From Trichobilharzia regenti (Eukaryota; Platyhelminthes; Trematoda; Strigeidida; Schistosomatidae), in the NCBI GenBank assembly GCA_944472135.2, contig OX235267.1, forward strand, positions 22,365,452 through 22,429,451: 64,000 nucleotides of DNA. Reading direction: 5' to 3'. Below are positions 1-12,124 of this stretch, in pieces. Numbering within the stretch: position 1 is the first letter of the stretch; every line of letters starts with the position of its first letter. The notes beneath the pieces are model-generated. The model was not told the origin of the DNA, searched no databases, and saw only the letters and a program-made list of their open reading frames with translations. Both the position numbers and the translations under genes were made by a program.

Positions 1-1010
1 CTGGCTGTCTACTATCGCCAATGATTTTCCTGATTGCAGTAGATTGGATAATGAGACAGACAACGGGAAATGAGGAAACAGGCATAAAATGGACTGATAC
101 AAAATCAACTTGGAGGATCTGGACTTCGCCGATAATGATATATGTCTGATTTCCCACAAACTGGAAGATATGCAAGTGAGAAGCAACAAGCTGGCGATAG
201 AAGAAGCATCAAAGATAAGACCTCCTTCAGGCGAACACAGATAAAACAGAGGTAGGTGATGAAGATTCCTGGCCAACACCAACAGCAACGACAACAACAA
301 CAGACAACAATCAGCCAGCATAAATGGGAGGAACCTGAAAGAAACAACCTCCATCACCTACCTACCCACCTACCTGGGAAGCATCGTTTCAACTACAGGT
401 CAACGGAACTGACAAAGATATCAAAGCCAGAATCGGAAAAGCAAGACAAGCTTTCATCACTCCCAACTCTGTGTGGAGTTCAACAGCACTAATCAGCATC
501 AGAAATAGGATCCGGATTTTCAACTCCAATGTGAAGTCAGTCAGTGCTACTCAACATACGGATCAGAGACTTGGCCAGCGCGTCATACACAGCATCTCAA
601 ACAAACTTCAGACCTTCATTAACAGTTGTCTTCGCTCAATACCACTCAAGATCAGATGGCCGGCCAGAAACGATCACCAACAGGGATCTCTCGCAGTGAG
701 CGAACCAACTCAGCAGGAACCGATTGTGAAACAAATAGGAAGGAAGAAATGGAGATGGATTGGCTGGCCATACTCTGAGGAAACCATCAATTGAGTGACA
801 TCACTAGATAAGCCATTGCTCGAGTGGAATCAGGCCGAAAGGGAATCGGCGAGTTTGTCGTCAGTGTGAGGGTGACTTGGAGGAGGTCATGTGAGGAGGA
901 GATGAAAGCATGTGGGGAGACTTGGAGCGGGGTGAAAAGGTTGGCAGAAATTCGAAGGCAATGGAGAGGCGCAGCTGAAGCCCTATGTTCCTCTGGGAAT
1001 TAAAAGGTAT
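1..1010 (+). mobile_element. RTE-A LINE, 5'-truncated and frameshifted copy
   Basis: This is the 3' part of a non-LTR retrotransposon (RTE clade, resembling the SR2/Perere-3 type of schistosomes). It begins before the window. Translated pieces recall the RT region after the catalytic motif, a CAA-rich stretch near 280-310, and the C-terminal block that in relatives reads as an RT/thumb region followed by a basic tail. Reading frames change several times, so no protein is made. The RT catalytic motif reads F-A-D-N-D, with an extra codon, near 128. The 3' end carries GAAGCCCTATGTTCC (977-991), shared with other LINE and SINE copies here, then AAT-rich sequence. The same lesions recur at 22.3-23.3, 30.3, 34.9 and 46.4 kb. 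Confidence 0.8.
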
Positions 1011-1019
1011 GATAAATAT

Positions 1020-1911
1020 ATGATAAACAATAATATAACCGAATAATATTGTTTCCAGTTAGATCTTCTTCAGCCTTTACTCTAATTTACATAGCTTTAT
1101 ATATATTGAAAAAAAATTTAACCAGTGACGGCGGGTTTGTGGATGAAAAAATAATAATAATGTGCTAAATTTAGGCAAAGTAATAAGAAGACGTAATCTA
1201 ATGTATTTCCGCAACACATTTCGAAGAATCTGATCACATGTGAACTTGTCATAGGAATATATACATATATATGTATGTGTTTTCACGAGTTGATAACGGA
1301 TTGATGTCAGTTAGAGAACCATTGAAAACCGTCACGGAGTACTGGACAGCTGCTGTTTCATCCTAGTTTGTGAATCATCGGGAGTACGCACCCACTGAGA
1401 TTCGAACCCAGGACCTTCCAGTTACAAGGAAAGCTCGTATACCATTCAGCCACTGGGACTGTATCCAGTGGCTCATGAACTCTAACTTCTACCAAGCCAT
1501 GATCAACTCGTAAAAACAAAACTAACTCTTACAAACCAACTATAGAAAAAATATATATATGTGAAATTAATGTAGAGTTAAGAGGTGAGGAAATAGACTC
1601 AGGTCAAGTTAAAAGGACATATTGAAGGCCAAAATAACAATGAAGATCACTAAGTCAAATAAGAGAGGTAATAGTACATCTACCCTGGTATCAAAACAAA
1701 GTTTACCAAAGAAGGCTTAGTGTTGATGTCAAATGTCCTTTTAACTTGATCTGAGTCTATTTTCTCACCCCTTGACTATTCATTAATTTCACATATATAT
1801 GAACATATTCCTATGATAAGTCCATATGTGATCAGGTTGTTCGAAATGTGTTGCGGAAGTACATTACACGATTCAGAAGAATTACGTCTTCTTATTGATT
1901 AGTATAAATTC
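1020..1911 (-). mobile_element. Penelope-like 3'-UTR debris in inverted arrangement
   Basis: The minus strand of 1020-1275 and 1553-1711 matches PLE 3' ends seen elsewhere in the window (40.5, 41.5 and 55.9 kb). The 1712-1911 stretch is the same material on the plus strand, so the two face each other. Shared landmarks include the block around 'aatatgtccttttaa', the block around 'tgtgttgcgg', and a hammerhead-like CTGAAGA...GAAAC motif near 1056-1075 on the minus strand. A SINE composite (1274-1552) interrupts the minus copy at a site that is continuous in the plus copy. No coding sequence remains. Confidence 0.6.
1274..1552 (-). mobile_element. W-type SINE composite nested in PLE debris
   Basis: This is a SINE on the minus strand (B box GGTTCGAA-like near 1400; hammerhead-derived block near 1340-1385). 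At its right end (about 1496-1547) a short plus-strand piece of the SINE tail gives an inverted arrangement. The flanks repeat ATATATATG (1265-1273 and 1553-1561), but the site is AT-rich, so this target duplication is weak on its own. The uninterrupted site exists at 1785-1800 on the plus strand. In the hammerhead core U4 is replaced by C, so ribozyme activity is unlikely. Confidence 0.6.
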
Positions 1912-2198
1912 ATAAATAGAACTGTTTTAAATGTGTTAAATGTTTTGGACGTCAGTGATAACTGTGATTATAATGATAACAAAATAATGATAATAATGTT
2001 AATGAAGGTGGCGATAAGAGGAATAACAAAGGTGGTAATATGTGTATATGTAGACAATTCAATAAATAAACTAGGTCAAATCTTAAAAGTTACGTAATAC
2101 TAAAGGTGAAGTGGACAGATAATCAGAGTTTAAATAAATATCATAAAAATACGAAGGAGATGCGAAATAAGAAAGGGTGGGAAGGTTTTGAACAGAAT

Positions 2199-2600
2199 TC
2201 ACCTAGGCCAAGCGAGAGACAAAAGTAGAACAAACTTCTTTTGTATGCAAAGACTAGGATTGCTCTCTCGAATTCCCATAGCTTCTGCTATGTGTAAAAG
2301 ACGGATTCGAATTCCATTCGAAAGGTTGAATGGTTTGCGATAGATAACTTTGACGCCACTTCTGTCTATTTGGTGACCGCTACCATCAATCAAATGAGCC
2401 AAAATAGAACTCCTTATGGATTTTACTTGGGATTTTCCTAACCATGAAGGAAGATGCTAGTTAATACGTCTTTTGAGCTACCTAGTTGTTCGTCCTATAT
2501 AGCCTTCTCCCTAGGAGCAGCTAAATTTGTAGATACACACAGAAGTGGCACAGCTAGGTAGCTTGTCTTTCGCTTGAGCAATCATAATTAGTCGGCTAGA
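2199..2600 (-). pseudogene. Penelope-like GIY-YIG C-terminal fragment
   Basis: Read on the minus strand, this stretch encodes VYKFSC, then YIGRTTR, then a basic block ending in HLPSWLGK, then a C-terminus with IRIRLLHIAEAMGIRESNPSLCIQ. The GIY-like start, YIG motif and spacing are those of the endonuclease domain that closes Penelope-like polyproteins. Two stop codons interrupt it (one just before YIG, one after RTTR), so it is dead. It closely resembles the fragment at 40.78-41.07 kb and, more distantly, that at 48.6-49.1 kb. Sequence to the left, toward 1911, is probably its 3' UTR. Confidence 0.7.
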
Positions 2601-4044
2601 AAATGACAAACAAAGGTTGGCGGGAGTATAAGTTCATTTCATTGCTCTCGATCATCTTAGATGTAGGACTTAACTAGCTACTTCCTCGTTGAATTACAAT
2701 TTCAGGAACAGTTGTTTCTTTTTAGCTGTTGTCAATTTCTCTTTATTACACATGGTCTTCATGTGTCTCCTAATGAATGTCATTTAACACATTACTGTTA
2801 TTAAAATTTTAAAAACTAATGTCAATGATACTCATTCGTTTTCATAATTCATTTCTCGTGACACCTGGAATAACCCGTTAGATTTTGTATAATTTTTCTC
2901 TCCACTCCACTTCTATAATAACGATAATACTCCCCCTGGATATTGTGATACTGTGGATTTTAGCAGTCAGGTACCAGTGTAACTACCCAGAGTAGATAAA
3001 AATGATACAGATTTATTCACTCTTTCTTACGTTCTAAAATGTCGACATTACACTCATACTTATTACATAACTGTTGTTAAAGTCTGATAGATGTTTTACT
3101 ATTTGTTCTAATATTATTTTATTCCCCGTTATTTTCTTCTTCCTTCAGTGCGGTTGTCTCTATCATTAATGTACTTTCATTTGATTTCAGTCTATCTATT
3201 TCCTATTGTTTCTTTTAATTCAGCCATTTTATTTATCTATGAATATCTTTCTATTTCCTATTGTAGATGATTGACGGTAACTGTTTAATATCTTATTGTC
3301 TACCTGCTGACTAAGATAGACAGAGTCGGAGCACAGAACTTTGCACAGAAGTGCATCAGTTAGTTTAAGTTCCCACATCACAAGTGGCACACGAAAGTAG
3401 CAAAAAGAGGTTTAAAAAAAACGATAATGGAGTGAAATATACGAGCGAATGATTAGCGACATGGAGAAATATGAGATCTCAATGGATCTAAGAGATTACA
3501 TGCTACTGGTTCTCAGCTTTGTGAGGATTCCAACTCAAACCAACAGTCAAAGACCTCATGGACTGATGCTAGTTTTTGGTTTGACTACCCCTAACCTAAT
3601 CCTATTTCAGCTAACATTCCTTGTTGAGGAGGTAGTGGTTGAGCGTGCAAAACACGTCTTTCTAGATATCTTAGTTGATACAGCTAATTTCCCGTAGTTA
3701 CTTCTTACTTTCCGTCCAACTTCAATATTACTGGCCACATTACATCACATAGAGAGGGAGACCTTTATGAAATTATGGACTGGTTTCTCTGTAGAAATTC
3801 GACAAGTAGGGTCATCTGAAAAGCTGTTGTTTGCGCAGTATCCATTCGTTATAGTTCCTTTGAAACCGTACTGTATTCTACCATTTCTATTCTTATTTAC
3901 TTATTTTTTCGCACATCTTATTTCAAAAGGACCTTCTTTCTCAGTGAAAAGTATCTTCAAACATGTACGGGAACGTTTTTAGGCTGTCTCAGAGAGAATA
4001 ATAAGGTCTATACTATATAAACAATGGCTATCAGTAACGTTTAA

Positions 4045-4048
<4 letters not shown>
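2601..4048. other. AT-rich sequence without recognised gene
   Basis: Short open frames at 3449-3697 and 3767-3982 have no family signature, splice context or codon pattern that supports them. The stretch around 3310-3590 has patches resembling 10840-11150 (for example a shared 'gac.tcat.gactgatg' block), so it may be an old dispersed repeat. Nothing else was recognised. Confidence 0.4.

Positions 4049-4104
<56 letters not shown>
4049..4104. repeat. (AT)n microsatellite
   Basis: A perfect AT dinucleotide run of about 56 bp. Confidence 0.95.
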
Positions 4105-4107
<3 letters not shown>

Positions 4108-5099
4108 AAGTGTCCATGACCTGAGAAAAATAAATTTTAAGGTGAACAAACATTGCTACCCATAAATATTGATTCGAGTCATATCGATCCTTGTTATTTT
4201 TTATTAGTAATGGACATTTACTAGTAAACTAAGCAATAATGATAGCATTATTAATTCACGCCAGTTGTAATTAGCAGATGTTTCCATTAAAATATGATTC
4301 ACTACGGCATGATTTCAGATAGCAAAATGAAGAATCCAATAAAAAACATTAGTCAGTGTAAAGGATTTAACAACTGGCAATTTTTTGTGTTCTTCCTCTC
4401 AGCTCTCTGAGCTAAAAGGAGGATCACTATATAAATTGTGGAAGAAAGGGGGCTTTTGTTGCATGTACTGCACTGTGCTGATAAATATTAAGAGACACGA
4501 AACCCAAATATAGCAAACAGTTTTCATCAACAGACAACTTAGTCACACCATATATATCTGCACATCAATTAAAAGGTGATCAAAATGGAAACAATTTGAT
4601 TACGTACTCTAGACACCTATGAGAAAAAGAGAAGATAAGTCATTAAAATTAAAATGAAGACATGAGTGTGAGTAGCTCTGAACTGTTAGTGGGACAGATT
4701 CTCGTTTATATTGCCTAAATTTCTAATTATAGGTTCTTGAAATCGTGTACCTCCACCCCCACAGTCATGTAATCTTCACAGCCAACACTAATCTAAAAGG
4801 AATAAGACACTTCATCACAAAATTAACCGACAAAACGTCTAAAACCAGCAAAGTATTCTCATTCATACTGATTAGCATTCGATGATCAGTTTGGATAAAA
4901 CGCAGTTGCATAAATACGAATATATTGTTCGATGCAAATAATAGTAAAGTGAGAACAGATAAAGTATATTTCAGCTTCAGAAGACATAGAACTTGTTACC
5001 TTTAATAGTCCTATTGTAAAAATGTATTTACAGAATACAGAATACAATTAGGTAAGTCAATATTACTCATAAAGGGTAAAAAATAGTTGTGTGCAACGT
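4105..5099. other. Unannotated AT-rich sequence
   Basis: No open frame, tRNA-like box or known repeat was recognised in this kilobase. Stop codons are frequent in every frame. Confidence 0.5.
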
Positions 5100-5310
5100 T
5101 GTTTCAGTCGTAAGCTGATCTGTAACTAAGAATGGGGTCCGGGATTCGATTCACGGCTGATCCACTCCTCAATCTTTCTTAGTCCGTGGTAAGCCGAGTA
5201 ATGAGAGGAAGTTGGACATGAGGCTAGGAACCCTAACTGTTAAAAAAACACTACACCGGTGTTACTGAAACTTCAAACCTCAAGCTCGTAGCCCAATGGA
5301 ATGAAAAAAG
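5100..5310 (+). mobile_element. tRNA-headed SINE-B, old copy
   Basis: The head at about 5104-5175 keeps a B-box-like GGATTCGATTC inside a GGTCC...GGCTGATCC setting. The body then follows the order seen in the best copy at 38.1 kb: 'ccactcct', 'taagcc', 'aggaagttgg', 'catgaggctag', 'aacactac', 'gaaacttcaa' and a degraded GAAGCCC-type tail. It is heavily mutated. Confidence 0.65.
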
Positions 5311-5703
5311 GAGTCTAAAGATTCAAATGACACAAATGTGTGGAAAACTTGTTAACTATTCTGCCTCCCTACTGTGAAAATTACCCGAATTCACACTGTT
5401 GGTTAGAACCGGTTAGCATAGGATGTGAAAGTGAATATAGAAAAATGTCTTGTGACATGCTCTCAAGTGATATATACATACGTCCTTGTCAGCTTCATAT
5501 ATTTGCTAAAAGAGAACACAACAGAAGAGTTTCACTTCACGTTTAGAAAGTAACAGTTACTATATATTGAATTGAATTTTTGATTTTCCCGTCGATTGAT
5601 TGGACCGAAGTGCTCGGTCTCAGGTTGACATGTCGGCTTCTTGTGCAGATGCTTCGACGATGTCTGGCGATTTGATTTGTATACAATTGGTGGATGGTGG
5701 CTA

Positions 5704-5764
5704 GCAGTGGAATCCAGGATGCGCATTTCGTCCTAATTGGGACTCGTCAGCTGGATGTACCTGC
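5704..5764 (-). ncRNA. Hammerhead ribozyme (Sm-alpha type), minus strand
   Basis: On the minus strand the order is helix I 5' arm CATCCAG, core CTGACGA, helix II closed by TCCCAATTAGGA, GAAA, a short helix III from the self-complementary ATGCGCAT, then the AUC cleavage triplet and helix I 3' arm CTGGATT. All conserved core positions are present. Self-cleavage is predicted between 5718 and 5717. It differs from the plus-strand ribozyme at 6084-6144 only in the helix II loop (AATT for AAAT). The outer GCAG/CTGC and internal loops that support tertiary contact are kept. Confidence 0.9.
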
Positions 5765-6083
5765 ATTTCTCAGTGAGTGATGATGTTCCCACTGAGGCTC
5801 GAACCCAGTACCCATAGTTTCGAACGCCAAAGCGATATCCACTAGACCACTTGGGCCACGAGAGCCACCTCTTGTGCGACGGGTCATATTAATTATTGAA
5901 TTGAATTTTTGATTTTCAATCAATCGACGGGAAAATCAAAAATTCAATTCAATAATTAATATGACCCGTCGCACAAGAGGTGGCTCTCGTGGCCCAAGTG
6001 GTCTAGTGGATAACGCTTTGGCGTTCGAAACTATGGGTACTGGGTTCGAGCCTCGGTGGGAACATCATCACTCACTGAGAAAT

Positions 6084-6144
6084 GCAGGTACATCCAGCTG
6101 ACGAGTCCCAAATAGGACGAAATGCGCATCCTGGATTCCACTGC
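6084..6144 (+). ncRNA. Hammerhead ribozyme (Sm-alpha type), plus strand
   Basis: This is a complete type-I hammerhead: outer pairing GCAG/CTGC, helix I CATCCAG with CTGGATT, core CTGACGA, helix II TCCCAAATAGGA, GAAA, minimal helix III ATGC/GCAT, and the AUC cleavage triplet ending at 6130. Cleavage is predicted between 6130 and 6131. From memory it agrees with the Schistosoma mansoni ribozyme whose full-length structure was solved. It lies just downstream of tRNA-like promoter boxes, so transcripts from the SINE would contain it. Confidence 0.95.
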
Positions 6145-6175
6145 TAGCCACCATCCACCAATAGTTACTATATAT

Positions 6176-6485
6176 GTTTATTACCTTTTTAGAATTCAAT
6201 AGAAGATACAATATTGATCAAAACAACGAATTGAACTATGTGATTTTTTGAAGTGCTTCTCGTAACACTTACGTTTACAATGACTGCTCAAAATCAATGG
6301 GTTACCTAATTTTCAAACAGAGCATAATGCATCAGATTGAGTCCAGTTCATTGTAAGTGATGAACCATCTAATTATGTGCTTGAGGAACTATTTCTATTC
6401 ACGAGCATACATTTGATATACTGTTAGGTATGCTTTTAAGGGATGATGCATGTTTAAAATCGAACACCATTTTTGTTGAACAATA
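6176..6485. other. Unannotated spacer
   Basis: AT-rich sequence between the hammerhead composite and a SINE. No coding or RNA signal was seen. Confidence 0.4.
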
Positions 6486-6672
6486 GGCGTCGGTGGCACA
6501 GCGGTCATGACTCCTACCGATCATCCACGTGGTCGGTTCCGGGTTCGATCTCCGCAGACGCACACCTGAAATATATGGTCGGCCTGAAAAATTTGGGCTA
6601 CCGATATCACGTGCTGAAAATTCGATACATTTACCAAAAAATACGGTGTGAAATCAAGTTGTAATCAAAAAA
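6486..6672 (+). mobile_element. tRNA-headed SINE-C
   Basis: A tRNA-like head (GCGTCGGTGGCACAGCGGT at 6488, B box GGGTTCGATCT at about 6541, closing GCAGACGC) is joined to the SINE-C body. The body contains GGTCGGCCTG, TTTGGGCTACCGATAT and an end of the type GTGTGGAATCAAGCTGTAAT followed by AT-rich sequence. The same body occurs at 21.2, 51.6, 51.8, 57.8 and 62.2 kb. The head is shared with SINE-B, but the body and 3' end differ. Confidence 0.8.
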
Positions 6673-7865
6673 TAAAATTATAAGTTATGATTATAGTGTG
6701 TGCTACTGACAAGATTTATCAGTAGTATCTAAACAGACTTTCATGGGCACAAAAATATTAAATAGTGGAGAGATGGATTTGACGCCAAATGAAGGAAATG
6801 TGAATTAGTATTGCAGTGAAACATGAGAGACACCAAAGGAAGACAAAGAAAGACAATACGAAGTAGGAAAGAAGTAGCACAACACTGCCAGTTGATTTTA
6901 ATATATGGCGTATATAATTTCCATATACACGTACATATATCAAATTACGTATACACATACCACTACCAACTCTACATGTTTTCTGCTGTTACACTATTAT
7001 ACTTGAATGTTTTTTACAAACAGCTTGTCAGATATGCCAAAAATTTGTATGCTACATACAAATACATTACCTTAGAGACTAAGGTATTTTAACTTTCATC
7101 TCTGCTTTAATTCGTCAATTAAGCTTACTCCTTGTAAATAAATTAAGTCTTAAACTGTCATCTTTCATAGAACACCAGTAACAGTAATCCATCATGATTC
7201 TAGAAAAGAAAACGTCAGAAGACAATTGCAAATAGTTGCTGATAACGCGAATACAACAACAACATGAAGGGGTATTACATTCCACCACTAACGTTGACTT
7301 ACAAAGAAATTTGCTAAAGTATACCTATAGTCTAATGTATTACCACATAACATTTGGTCTTGTATTCCAGATATCTAGCGCCATCCAACAAATAGTATTA
7401 TTATTATTGTTATTATCATTATATGAAACGATTCGACTATACTGAATGACACAACACTGACATTTACAAATACCTCCGTAGGCAATTTGAACTAGACAAA
7501 ATAATGCGTGTGTAATTATTATTTATATGCAAAAATATGTGATTCAGTTAGTGTATACAATAAATATTGTATCATGTGATTTATGTCTGAAAAGTGGATT
7601 ACATACTTTTTGTTGTTGTTGGTTGGTTGGCTGGCTGAAATTCTTTTTTCCACAGTATCAAATCATTTGATCGTAATAATAATGATAATAATAATAAACG
7701 CAATATGGGTTCATTTATTCGATTTGCAAAATTTTATGATATATTACTTCATTTTACTGAGGCTTAATTATGTTCACTGGACCCATCAACTAATATTTAT
7801 CAACTGAACATTTAAATCAACGAGTTATAATTTAAAATTGAAAGAAGGCAATAGTAATGTAGTAT
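6673..7865. other. AT-rich sequence without recognised gene
   Basis: Only short low-complexity open frames occur (6823-7092, 7236-7445, 7583-7807). Their predicted products are rich in I, Y, L and F, as expected of random AT-rich DNA. There are small TTA and ATA microsatellite patches near 7397-7420 and 7675-7695. Confidence 0.45.
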
Positions 7866-9400
7866 CATTTGAATTTATTCTATGGAGTAGACAGACAGAC
7901 AGGGAAAAAGAGAACGGTAACCACAAATTTACAAACAGTAATGGACAACGTCCCAAATGTCGATATCAAAATCCTGATGGGTGATATGAATGCGAAGCTG
8001 GGAGGAGACAATACAGGAAGAGAACTCATCATGGATCGCGAAGCTCTCGGTAAAATGAACTGGCGAGGAATCATCCTCCTGTCGACGTCAGGTGAAATCC
8101 TGAGTCGCATCATACCGCAGAGAATAAAGGATGCACTGGATACAAAACGCCGCCCCACCAGAACAAGCTGGATTCAGGAAAGGCAAATCATGTCCTGACC
8201 AAATTGCAACTCTACGCATCATCATCACAGAACAAAGCATGGAATGGCGACCAAACCTCTACCTCAACTTTATAGACTTTGAGAAGGCCTTCGACAGCGT
8301 TGATTGTGAAGTAATTTGGAAATTACTTGAGTACTATGGCGTACCCCAAATATTCATCAACTTTATTCAACAGCTGTACGACAACGGAACATGTCAAGTG
8401 ATCCACAACGGAAAATTCAGCGAGGCGTTTGGAATAAACACAGGAGTCGGACGAGGATGCCTGTCTATTATCACCAATGATATTCCTAATTGTGGACTAA
8501 ATTATGCATCAGAGAGTGGGAAACGAGAAGACAGGGATATCGTGGACCGACGTGAAGAACCTAGACTTGGATTTCGCACGTGGATGATTTATGCTTGATG
8601 TCACAAAATCGAAGACTTACAAGCGAAAACTGACAAATTGGTCGAAGAAGCAGCAAAGACAGGACTCGATGTGAACATAGACAAGACGGAGGTTATGAAA
8701 ATAACCAACCAACAATAACAACAGCAGAAACATCCAGCGCCAATCACCATCAACGGGAGGGATTTGAAAGAGGTCACTTCATTCACTTATCTAGCATTGA
8801 GCATTGTCTCAACTACACGCAGTCGAAACGGACGAGGATGTCAAATCGAGCGAGAATCGGGAAGGCGAGAAACACATTCATCAACCTGGAACCAATCTGG
8901 AAATCTTCGTCACTCAACTCAGCATCAACAACAAAATTCGGATCTTCAATAAGAACAACGTCAAGTCACTTTTCTATATGGATCAGGAACTTGACGGCCT
9001 GGTCACAAAGAATATTTCCAACAGCCTTTTTCAGACCTTCATCAATCAACAACTGTCTTCGCTGGATCTATACTGAAGATCAGATGGCCGGAAAGAATCA
9101 CCTACAAGAAACTATGGGAACAAACAAAACAAGAACCAATCGCCACCCAACAAATATGCAGGAGAAAGTGGAGATGGATCAGACACTCGATGAGGAGGCT
9201 GCTGGGTGACATCGCGCGTCAGGCGATTGCTCGTGTGGGACGTCAGTGCAAGGGTGACATGGAGGAGATCGTGTGAAGAGGAATTGAAAGAGTATGGACT
9301 AACATGGGTGCGGGTGAAAAGTACAGCAGAAGACAGAAGCAAGTGGAGACGTGCAGTTGAAGCCCTATGTTCCACTAAGAGCCCAAGGGAAGAATAATAA
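7866..9400 (+). mobile_element. RTE-B LINE, internally deleted and frameshifted
   Basis: The first part (7869-8060) translates to the end of an apurinic-type endonuclease, with the GDMNAKLGGDNTG motif. It then jumps directly into RT sequence (IILLSTSGEILSRII, QAGFRKGKSC, LNFIDFEKAFDSVD). The endonuclease C-terminus and RT N-terminus are therefore deleted. The RT catalytic site is broken by four extra bases between FA and DD (near 8571-8585). Downstream blocks match RTE C-termini (IDKTEVMKITNQ; a KWRWI region). The 3' end reads GAAGCCCTATGTTCCACT, then AAGGGAAGAATAATAA. At least three frame changes occur. This is clearly a dead copy. Confidence 0.85.
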
Positions 9401-9514
9401 CAATCACAAATTTAAACCAAGCTGAGGCGATGATCAGGAATTAAGATGATTAGTGAAAAGTTGAAGTAATTATAAGTTTTAAAAGTTTGTCAGTAGAGAT
9501 TTGATTTGTTTAAG

Positions 9515-9740
9515 GTTTGATTACAGATTGATGTCGTTTGGAGAGCCTCTGGAAACCTGGTAGCACTGGACAGCTGTTTTGCCCTATCTTGGGACTTTCC
9601 AGGAGTACTCATCCACGAAACTACCAGCAATCGAACCTAGCACCTTCAGGTTACGAGGTCAAGCTCGTTGACCATTAAGCTATTTGAGTCGGAATTCAAT
9701 GACCCTAGAACTATAAGTTCCGTTGATTCGTGATTATTAT
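9515..9740 (-). mobile_element. W-type SINE, decayed
   Basis: On the minus strand this keeps the tRNA-like block (a TCGAACCTAGCACCTTCAGG-type B-box region on plus, about 9630-9650) and the hammerhead-derived block with AAACAGCTGTCCAGTGC. The core positions corresponding to CTGANGA are changed, so it is not a working ribozyme. No clean target duplication was found. Confidence 0.6.
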
Positions 9741-12124
9741 AACGTTTGGTGAGAATACGTGTAGTAGAAATATTCTAACCAGTAGAGCTTTCATAACAGA
9801 TTCACCATTTTAGCCTCTAAATTATAAGACACATGTACTGACAACAACTTAAATTGAATTCACCTAATGGAAATTTCAACCAGTGGTCATATAAACTTCT
9901 TACCAGAGGTTAATCTCTTTCCTTCTATTCTATTTTACTAAGATTAGAATATGGATGAGGATGTTCAAATGGGTGTATTGACAGTTTTAGGACTGAAATC
10001 ACATATCCTGAACTTACATAACAACTTGAAAAAACCCATTGGAGTTTTTTATAGTTAAGCCGTTAGTGCAACAGTTTAGCTGTTGCATTCAAAAATGCTG
10101 AAGGTGGGTCATTTACACTCAGCTGAAGAAGTAAGATTGCGAAGTAAGTTTTCATAAATTTACAACATCTAGAGCGTTATTCAGAACCAGAGGTCACCAG
10201 ACAAGTGATTTCGACAATTAATGAACTCTTCAATAGTATCAGTAAAAAATCTGACGAAGGCTTGGTAACTTTACTTTATTCTGACATTTGCCAGGTCATG
10301 TTAGTGTAGTAAATTATTTTTGAAAACTGAAGAATAAGTATAGGAATAATAGCAACATCACTATTCTGGAGGAAATGTTTGCATAATTTAGGCAGTCTAG
10401 GCCTGAAACCTGACCGCTTCTCTTGGGCTGTTTCCACCGAGCTACACTTAGTCTTCATATGACTATGGATGATAGAAGCTTAAATACTATATCACTTAAG
10501 TTGATTTGCCGCCTGTGGTCACATATCACAGAAAGCTTATTTGCTTTTCTTATAAACTCGAATGATCAGCTGCCTGCATCCTCTGATTTTTACTGACTTT
10601 TCACTCCAAGCTATCAAGTATCCTCAGCACTGTTTCTACAGGCTTGTTTAGGACGAGTATCAATCTGATGCTCAGATAAATCCTGAGTCAACTCCTCGTC
10701 ACATACACACCTGACATTCTCATCAAAAGCTAGCTAGTGTAAGGGTTTCAATGGCAGCCACCCACACCCAAGAACTGACGCAACCCTGTAGTGACTGGTT
10801 GACTGGATGACTTGCTATCCTACTTACTCACTCGTTGACGAATTAACGTGGAACTTGGCACACATGTGCGTCGGTTTAACTTGGAACACTTCGAGAAAGT
10901 GAGAGAACAGGAACGTAGTGACACTACAGTGGATAAAAATTTGTGTGAGAGAAAGAATAGTTTAATCAAGAGGTAATGAAGATATCGAGAATTTCGACAA
11001 TAAAAAGTGAGTAGCTGTGGGTCACAGTCAGAAATCTGCAGACAAGTCATCGAGAGTAGCCAACCATCAATCCTTAGTATCCTGACCACGTACACCAAGT
11101 AGACTACACCTCTGTTTGCACAGCTCAGACCAACAATCAAGGACTTCATAGACTGATGTCATGTCTTCCTCTCATCACTCCAAACTCTCTTCCCAACCTT
11201 CATCTAGGATCTTTAAGTAAAACAACGACCTATAATATATCAGGTGATGCAGTGCTGTTCGATCTGACGCATAGCATAGACAAATCCCCTACGATACTTT
11301 TCTCTCTTTTCTGCTAAATGAGTACGGGTATTTCGAAAACGAATTAAAAATGTGTATGAGTACATTTTACGATTTAGGGACAAAACTGAATGATTATAAC
11401 AATAACAATTATAAGAAAATTTGATGCATTGATGGAAAAACAGGTGTCTCAGTAATTCAAGTAGACTACTGCTTAGATGGCTTAGATTTCTTGTCACAAT
11501 CAATCTATCGAGAAAGTTACCTTACAATCAGTTACTTTTTTACAAGCCGTCCAATGAAATAATGAGACACTAAATGTGTATAATAATAATAATACTTAAT
11601 TTTCCCTATTTATTACCCCTTACTTTAGTAAATGAAGTCGAATAAATTTTTTTTCGTGGTAACAGTGCAATCCACGATGAGCATTTCATCCCATCTGTAA
11701 TCTGCCATAGGGTTCTTTAGGTGTGCAATTCATTGATAATGTTCAGATTGAGACTGGAAGGCGGTAACAGTAGAAGTAAATACATTCTTTCAGATAGCCT
11801 CTTACTTACACCACTTACACACTACCACACACTTCACTCTACGAGGAAACGGTTTGTTCGATCTCACCTCACCAGAAGAAGTGTTTGGTATAAGAAACTA
11901 GGATCCATAATTTTTGGTTGATAATAATACTTGGCTACCCAGGTTGAAGTAGGTACAATCTGAATTCGAAATTCCCTCGCTGAAAGACGAGTGCCGAACC
12001 TGATGAACTAATAAATGAAGTAGCTAACCAAAACATATATCATTATTCCACTATGCCACTGGCTGTAAGTATCAGTGGTTTTCACTGCATAAACTATTGG
12101 AATGTGATTTACATGAGGCTGATG
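9741..12124. other. Mostly unannotated AT-rich sequence
   Basis: No convincing gene. The minus-strand frame 10820-11149 and nearby frames lack splice signals or family motifs. The 10840-11150 part shares patches with 3310-3590 and may be an old repeat. A small AAT run lies near 11581-11592. Confidence 0.4.

Larger units (their letters stand above)
5568..6162. mobile_element. Sm-alpha hammerhead SINE, inverted dimer with 13-bp TSD
   Basis: Two Sm-alpha units face each other head to head. A full minus-strand unit (about 5568-5895) and a 3'-truncated plus-strand unit (about 5936-6162) meet at a short palindromic centre near 5925. The paired arms run roughly 5690-5916 and 5935-6162 and are almost perfect. 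Each unit has tRNA-like Pol III boxes (GGGTTCGAGCCTC-type B box at about 6044 on plus, 5795 on minus) followed by a hammerhead ribozyme. The whole block is flanked by AGTTACTATATAT at 5555-5567 and 6163-6175. The inverted dimer therefore appears to have inserted as one unit. Confidence 0.85.
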
